This document shows, piece by piece, positions 58,350 to 64,000 of a stretch of DNA of 64,000 bases (positions are counted from its first letter, which is position 1; the number at the start of each line of letters is the position of its first letter). The stretch is from contig JAJEKV010000006.1 in the NCBI GenBank assembly GCA_021234155.1, positions 2,271,815-2,335,814 of the forward strand, read 5' to 3'. The DNA comes from Isoetes taiwanensis. Lineage: Eukaryota; Streptophyta; Lycopodiopsida; Isoetales; Isoetaceae. The notes beneath the pieces were generated by a model. That model worked only from the letters and a program-made list of their open reading frames with translations, had not been told where the DNA came from and did no database searches. The position numbers and the translations under genes are program-made.

Positions 58350-59131
58350 TCAGTCTTCAACTCGCCGTATTTCTCTCATCATTATCCGGTTGCCTGTGAC
58401 ATAAAAACCAAGGAAAGATGGATCTACAACCTGTTTTCCCTTCTTCTTCTTCTTACCACCTTTTGATCCATTTTGAAATCACTGGCAAAGCTCTCCTCAG
58501 CTTTATTAGAGCTTTGAGAGAGGCCTTTAGACTTATCATCAATTTTCTTGCCAAGAGATTTTCCTCTGCGCACCTCATCTTTTAACTGCGTCACTAATAT
58601 TGAAAACAGAATAAATAGCTGCAGGAGGTAAGCTTTCTCTCCTCCTAAGAAATTCAGACTTCCACCTTAGGACTACGGCCCAGATACTCAGTTATCTACT
58701 CACCAGCTTCCACAGATGAAGGCAATGACACACAAAACTCGAGCAGAGTCACACCTGAGATATTGGCCAAAGGAGCATTCTTATTAGAAGTGCGACACAT
58801 AAGAAGCATGGATCTTATGCAAGTAAATATACATAATAGATACCATCATTCCCTGTGAGCTGCTGTATCTGGATCTCACACCGAAATGCTTGGCCATCTG
58901 CACTAGCTGCTAACACCTTTTAGCTGCTAACACTTTTGAAGGGGCATCATCTGGATAATGTAAGGTAATTAGTCAGAAATTCTGAGAACTGATGGATCAT
59001 GAAGAAACCTAGGAATACCTTTTTTGCTAAGGGCCTGCTTTTTCGACTTTGAGGGAACCGTATTTGCCTTTGAAACCACAGGGGATGAAAAAGAAGGGAA
59101 ATTCGAAGCACCTGGTCACATATGGGATGAA
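58350..59131 (-). pseudogene. Captured 3' exons of a GYF-domain (EXA1-like) gene
   Basis: Minus-strand exons with intron borders still visible. One exon reads ASNFPSFSSPVVSKANTVPS then KSKKQALSKK (59,131-59,019), followed by a GT donor. The next exon has DGQAFRCEIQIQQLTGNDG with a donor at about 58,844 and an acceptor (ATATCTCAG) at about 58,754. Then VTLLEFCVSLPSSVEAGE and ITEYLG follow. The last exon has DEVRRGKSLGKKIDDKSKGL, GGKKKKKGKQVVD and FLGFYVTGNRIMMREI, ending at 58,350. This order, and the SNRIMM-type C-terminus, recall plant GYF-domain proteins such as EXA1, which act in translational repression. Stops, a small duplication (about 58,905-58,935) and frameshifts show it is dead. Introns are retained, so capture was from DNA, not RNA. 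Confidence 0.55.
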
Positions 59132-59284
59132 CCTGCAGCCAAATTTGCAATAATGGAGCACAGGAAATTCCGTTTCAAGAATAAAAATTGTGGCATAGGA
59201 TGCCGACCATCGAAATGCAATGCTGCTTCTCAAATCCGCTCTGCCATGCTCATTGTCTTATGGAGTGGAATCTCCTAAGAGAAT

Positions 59285-59930
59285 CAGGAGATAATAGTCC
59301 GGCCGAACCAAGCTTAGAAGATCCGGCCGACCCAGCAGTCGGTTCCATTCTCATTCTCTGCTTTCGAAACAATCGAAGGAAACAGGCCCCTTTTTTTCTT
59401 TTCTTTTTTTCCTCCAATGGAATGGACCTTGGGAGTGCCACCTCGTGGGGTGCCTTGCCGCCTTCTTTACTTCCTTCTTTAAAGTTTTTTGACACGTCCT
59501 AAAAAAATTAAAGACATGTCATGTCACAATTAAATGTGTTCCTTTAGGGGCTTTAATTTTATTGACGGCCAAGATTAAATCTTTAAATCCGAGGGCCTAA
59601 ATCAAAAGCCCCAAATAAGGGGGTTGCTTGGGGCATCACGAGGTGGCTTCGTTTGGGCCGTCGATCTTAAAGAACGGTCAAGACGGTGACACCACACCAT
59701 TATAAGGGGGGTGCTTATGATGAATTGAGGTGGCTACCCTAGGACCGTCGGATCTCAAATCTGGACGGCCCAGACGGCGACACCTCGGCGTCTATGTATA
59801 AGGGGGCAGCTTATATAATTGTATATATATAACAGATATATATTGTTTTTTTTAATTAATTATAATAATGTTAATTATATTTGTTAATTATATTTATTAT
59901 GATTATATTGATTATAATTACTAAAGGTTG
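59285..59930. other. Cargo of copy 2: GC-richer unassigned sequence
   Basis: It holds repeated GCCACCTC/GAGGTGGC-type motifs (about 59,435, 59,640, 59,725 and 59,780), echoing GTGCCACCTC in the 1.8-kb block, and ATAATTGTATATATAT at about 59,815, echoing the end of that block. It may be a diverged relative of the block's right part. No gene is seen. Confidence 0.4.
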
Positions 59931-59934
59931 CCCA

Positions 59935-60371
59935 TCTTTGCCCTCTTTTGCCCTTTCTCTCCCCTTCCCATTTGCCCCTTTGCCCATCATCCTCCTCCCC
60001 CGGTTGCCTCTTTTGCCCATCCTCCTTCCCTTCTCCAGCTTGCCTTTCCCATCCTCCTCCCCTCTCCGGTTGCCTCTTTCCCATCCCCCCCCCCCCCTCC
60101 CAATTGCCTCTTGCCCGTCCTCCTCCCCCTCTCTAGTTCTTCCTTCCTTCCTTCCTTCTAGTTGCCTCTTGCCCCCTCTTCTCACCCCCCTTTTCGAACT
60201 TCCTCCCTCCCCCCCTTCTTCTAACTTAACCCCTTCCTTACTTCTCTCAACTTCTCCCCTTTCCCTTCCCCTCCCCCTGATCTAACAACGATTCAATGAA
60301 AAAATTTTTGTCCCATTTTCAGTCCGAGTCCCAAAATTCGAGATTTGTCCCACTTTAATTAAATACGACTT
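59935..60371. repeat. Right end of TIR element copy 2: pyrimidine tract and TIR
   Basis: A CT-rich tract is followed by GATCTAACAACGATTCAATG and by GTCCCATTTTCAGTCCGAGTCCC-type subterminal repeats (GGGACTCA on the other strand occurs at both ends), and then the terminal inverted repeat ending CGACTT at 60,371. Low-complexity Pro/Ser/Leu frames here are not genes. Confidence 0.8.
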
Positions 60372-60375
60372 GATA

Positions 60376-60870
60376 CCCTTTCGAATAGATGTCCCAAACT
60401 GCATAGCTCCTTTGAAAATCTCGTTGAGTGAAAACTCATGGATTGTTTGATACCACTGTCTTGGAGATTGTCTTAGCCTATATATTGCCATCTTTAGCTT
60501 ATAGAACCTTGCCTCTGTTTTTAGTTTGATGAAGCATGATGTCTGCTTCATACAGACTTCTTTATCCAACTTTTTAATGAAGGAAAGCTGTCTTGACATC
60601 CATTTACTGGAGGTTGAGTCCTATTTCTCTGTAAGTGATAGAGCAACTTTGCAAAGGTTAGCCCTGCTATTGTGGCAAATGCTTCATAGAAGTCAACATT
60701 TGGAAACTGAGAGTAGCCTTTGTCAACAAGGATGCCTTGAATTTGCTTACCTCATTGTGTTCATTGTATTTATACATCTACTTGGAGTTTACCATTTTAA
60801 TTTGCCTTGAAACAAGTCTAATTTCCATGTCTCATTATCAACAAGGGACTAATATTCCTCCTACATTTCT
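60376..60870 (-). pseudogene. Ty1/copia pol, RT N-terminal part (5' part of split element)
   Basis: Minus strand: KGYSQFPNVDFYEAFATIAG (in an upstream frame), then LDKEVCMKQTSCFIKLKTEA, FYKLKMAIYRLRQSPRQWYQ and TIHEFSLNEIF, the copia RT hallmark (KAIYGLKQSPRQWY-type, degenerate). It stops at GATA beside the TIR element and continues at 49,570 on the other side. The YVDD catalytic box should fall right at the far side of the insertion but is degenerate. Frameshifts are present. Confidence 0.8.
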
Positions 60871-63090
60871 TGCATCCAAGCTTCCTTGTTGGGACCCTGG
60901 GGGATCCACCGTCTTTATATGGGGCATGCCACCTGCGTGCATAGGGTAGTTGAAAAACCTCTAGTATACGTGTTTCTGATAGGCAAATTTGACCCCTTTC
61001 CGTATGGTTTTATAACTAGAAGAACATCCAAAAACTCCTATGACCCCTCGCGTACATACGAAACAGGGTAAAAAATCACCCCCTCTCGTTAATGCACGTG
61101 GTTTTGACAGGATCCACAAGGTGACGCCCCTTTGGTTGGACTTTTCACGTCAAAGAATGGTTGGAAGGCTCATTAAATATGGGTAAAAGCATGTTAATGC
61201 ACCCTTAAAAGGTATGATTTAGTAACAAAAGGAAATCGCTAAAAAAAGATGGCATTGGATACTACATAACATATGTAAGGTCTCAAAAACTATTAAGTTT
61301 AAGAATTATTACATGTCTCAAAAACTATTAAGTTTAAGAATGATTACATTCTTTTTAATCTCTAGTAGTTTATATTTCACTTGTCATTGAATCTTAACGT
61401 TTCTTGGACTTTTATTTTGATTTTTTCTATTGATGAAAAGCGAGAAGAGAAAGTACTAGTTTTTGGACTATCTAGTGTAGAGAAGTTTCAAAACTGGACA
61501 ACCATAACATATTTTTACCCGTATAACAGTGTTATTGAAAGCAATGAATGCATATTTCTTACTCTCCGGTCTAGGTCCATAAGAAGGTTATCATTGTCTG
61601 AGCCAGCAACACAATATAAATATACATCGAATCTAGACAATTTGCTTTATATAACTAGTAAGATCCATAGGTTTTGGAGCATACTCTTTGGCAAATTGTT
61701 GACAAACAGATAGTAATAAGAAGATTTCAGGTTTTAATTTAGGCAATAGTTTCATTGGTCATTGTCATTTAAGATATAGATTCCTCGAGATTGGAAACAT
61801 TAATGTCAAGATTAATGTCATGGCACAATGTGTCATGGCACACTGAGATTAGATGCCCGAATGTTGGTGAAGGCTAGAGAAATACTTCTAGACCACTTTC
61901 CATGTGCAAGAAAATCGATGGGGGGAGCCTCAAAGGCCATGATTTTATAGTATAGGAGGATATAGGATAGGATATAATTGACCGGTTGTTGGCTTGGAAT
62001 ATAAGGTCTTAGGCTACTTCTTACCACCAGCCATATATATATGATATGACCCCAAAAAAACCAAACGACCTTTCCACATCATCTGCCTAGTCAGCGCATG
62101 AGGCCACGTCAGGAAAATGATAAGGATCCCACCCTCCCGTCAGAGCCGTCGGGCTGACGGCTTCAAACATCACAGTCTAAATAATGGACGGAATTCCCTT
62201 GTGTTCCTTCTGAGCAGTGGGCTGGCTATGGTGGCATACGACGAGCTGCTCTAAGTCCGGCATTTTTCATACAGATTTTGCATTGCGCCATCTTAAGATC
62301 CTGGTATCCTGCCTTCTTCACGACGTCGGAGGGAGTTTTTATGTATGAATATCAGATGAGATAAATGGGCCTTGTTGACAACTGAGAGAATTTGAAACAC
62401 GCATAAAAAAATGTCTTGTTATTGGATGTCTATTCTTAATATTATACATGTCATGTTGTGTCTCTTTATCTCATATTTTTTACTTGCTTTCTGGTTTGGG
62501 TCTGGGTTTGGAATCATTTGCAAGACAGCCCTCCGTGAGGACCTTCGAATCAAACAAGCAAATCCTGAGTATAGAGTGTCAAGCAAGATTTTCCAGAAAA
62601 GAGAATTGCCTGCAAAACACAACCGCATAATTTCTTTGTAGTCACAAGCCGTATTTCACAGCCGCTAGTTTTCCGCACAATCTGGGCAACCTGCAATCTG
62701 CGGTTGCAATGTCCCGCAGCCACGTCTATGGTTTCTGCGAAACAAGCAGAAATGCGACCGTCAACTTTGTAGATGGCCTCGCAGAAGTAAAAAATGCGGA
62801 TGCCATGATTTCGATGAGGCCACATCATTAAACTTTCGTGGCCGTGTCACACCACCACAACCCAGCTTGAAGGATTTTTTAATAGTAGTATTTGTAGAAA
62901 AATGCCCACCACTAGGTCCATCATGACATAATTGCGCGGCATTATGCATTGTCTCTATACATTATCATGACCTGATTTATATAATTGACCTGCAACAAGT
63001 GTATAAGGCTTTGATTGAATTATTGAACGTCTTTTACCAACCACACTCATACCGTCTAGAAATTGTCCTGTAGATAAATAGGATGCAATG
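60871..63090. other. Mostly unassigned sequence
   Basis: A 110-codon frame (61,381-61,713) has no domain. A 42-bp unit (GTCTCAAAAACTATTAAGTT) is duplicated in tandem at about 61,281-61,350. The inverted leader-like sequence at 62,500-62,610 is listed separately. Nothing else could be identified. Confidence 0.4.
62500..62610 (-). mobile_element. Retroelement leader-like sequence, inverted relative to 1,254-1,350
   Basis: On the minus strand it reads ACACTCTATACTCAGGATTT, GTTTGATTCGAAGGTCCTCA and AAACCCAGACCCAAACC, closely matching the leader just upstream of the gag pseudogene at the left of the window. The matching peptide (LIRRSSRR) seen in both frames is a by-product of this nucleotide identity. 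It may belong to the same element family as the gypsy fragment to its right. Confidence 0.5.
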
Positions 63091-63109
63091 GATTCAAAGC
63101 CCCTCGAGT

Positions 63110-63690
63110 ACAACCTCTACAGAAAAGAGGACTTCATCCGGCAAGTAATCTAGAGAATCTCCATTTTCTTTTGGTCTTGAAATTTCTAACAAATGATCAG
63201 CTGCTGAATATATCTTCCAAGCTCATACAACAATTCAAAACTTGAATTCTTGCAATAACAACCACCACCGAGCAATCCTTCCGTACGGCAAGGCTTATTG
63301 ATCAAATACTTCAAAGGTTCGTGATCAACAACAAATGCAAATTCATTAGCAAGATTGTAATGCGTAAATTTTTTAATTGAAAAATCATGCCAAGGGCCTC
63401 ACGTTCAGTAGTAAAATAGTTCTGCTCAACTTTAGTTAATTGTCTACTTGCATAGAATATAGGATGATCGATATTCTTTTCATCAGCTTGACATAAAATG
63501 CTACCTATAGTATGGTCTGATGCATAAATCAACACAAGAAATTCTTTAGACCAATCTGGAGACTTTAAAATAGGTGATCTAACTAGGGCTAGTTTTAGTT
63601 TTTCAAATGCTTTTTGACATGCATCAGTCCAAACATATTCCTTTAATTTGTAAAAGAGTCTGGGGGAAGCCACCAAACATGTAACTAACT
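63110..63690 (-). pseudogene. Ty3/gypsy RT end and RNase H fragment
   Basis: Minus strand: LFYKLKEYVWTDACQKAFEK, SPILKSPDWSKEF, then IYASDHTIGSILCQADEKNI, HPIFYASRQLTKVEQNYFTT and EREALGMIFQLKN, all typical of gypsy RNase H (DAS..IG, YASR.L, TEKE.LA). Further on FVVDHEPLKYLINK and GRYIQQ (63,230-63,310) continue in shifted frames to about 63,110. Frameshifts disrupt it. The sequence does not belong to the chromovirus at 21-33 kb: its RNase H diverges widely. Confidence 0.8.
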
Positions 63691-64000
63691 TTCATGTGGC
63701 AAAGAAATACAAAGATTCATCCAATTCAGCGACTTTCTTGCTCCTGTGAAAGAGATGATGTATACGGGGAGTGCTGATGACATCGGTCCGTTGTAGAAGC
63801 GAAAGGAAGCAGTCAAAGAAATGCTTCATTATGCCAATGGAGTCCAACGGACAGTTTGACGGGAAGTACTGAACAATCTGATCCCTGTTTGTGTTGGTAA
63901 GCCACTAAAAAAATGTTAGTCTCGTGCAGCCAGGCACTGGACTATTCCTGAACACCACGCAGGTCAGAGGCAAGGGGCCAGATCAAGCGTCAGGAAGCAA
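63691..64000. other. Unassigned sequence at the window edge
   Basis: Nothing recognised. It may hold the upstream part of the gypsy fragment, but no RT motif is visible. Confidence 0.3.

Noticed and set aside
59871-60285. Gly/Arg/Glu-rich frames on the minus strand and Pro-rich frames on plus
   Set aside because: Same pyrimidine tract read in several frames; no codon structure.

Overview
This window is plant nuclear DNA, probably from a flowering plant. It contains one apparently intact host gene with short GT-AG introns, surrounded by nested retrotransposons and DNA transposons. Several insertions have readable target-site duplications (TSDs), so the order of events can be partly reconstructed. 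The species cannot be told from the sequence.

Layout. (1) 1-14,770: a decayed LTR retroelement whose gag pseudogene (from 1,394) is split by a 12.1-kb LTR element (2,336-14,450, TSD GTGAA). That element carries three LTR copies and no recognisable pol. (2) 14,770-20,184: mostly unassigned sequence, with a 443-bp long-TIR MITE at 17,600-18,042. (3) 20,185-34,140: a broken minus-strand gene of unknown function. Its last exon lies at 20,185-20,581 and its upstream part at about 33,155-34,140. Between them are a hAT-type MITE (TSD AGCTAGAG) and a truncated tandem chromovirus (Ty3/gypsy, 21,041-33,149, flanked by CACAC). The right LTR of that chromovirus is itself split by a 3.9-kb TIR element. 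(4) 34,938-40,605: a minus-strand LINE, then a MITE that received a 5'-truncated LINE with a 17-bp TSD. (5) 41,511-45,001: an intact 14-exon nucleotide-sugar transporter gene (402 aa, plant CMP-sialic-acid-transporter-like family). (6) 48,625-60,870: a minus-strand Ty1/copia pol gene split by a 10.8-kb TIR element (49,575-60,371). (7) 60,880-64,000: unassigned sequence, a leader-like sequence and a minus-strand gypsy RT/RNase H fragment.

The most interesting content is the pair of elements at 27,135-31,051 and 49,575-60,371. They share inverted termini beginning TCGTATTTAATTAAAGTGGGAC, about 1.9 kb of left-end sequence with an array of near-perfect palindromes around TCTCGACTCGCGAGTCGAGA, and about 0.2 kb of pyrimidine-rich right-end sequence. 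Their middles are unrelated. The larger copy has a 4-bp duplication (GATA), and taking out the element plus one GATA leaves the copia reading frame open across the site. Its cargo includes exons and introns of a GYF-domain (EXA1-like) gene, a Lys/Pro/Ala-rich reading frame and a tandemly duplicated 1.8-kb block of AGATTC-rich minisatellite. I see no transposase in either copy. This looks like a non-autonomous, gene-capturing DNA transposon family that I cannot place in a known superfamily.
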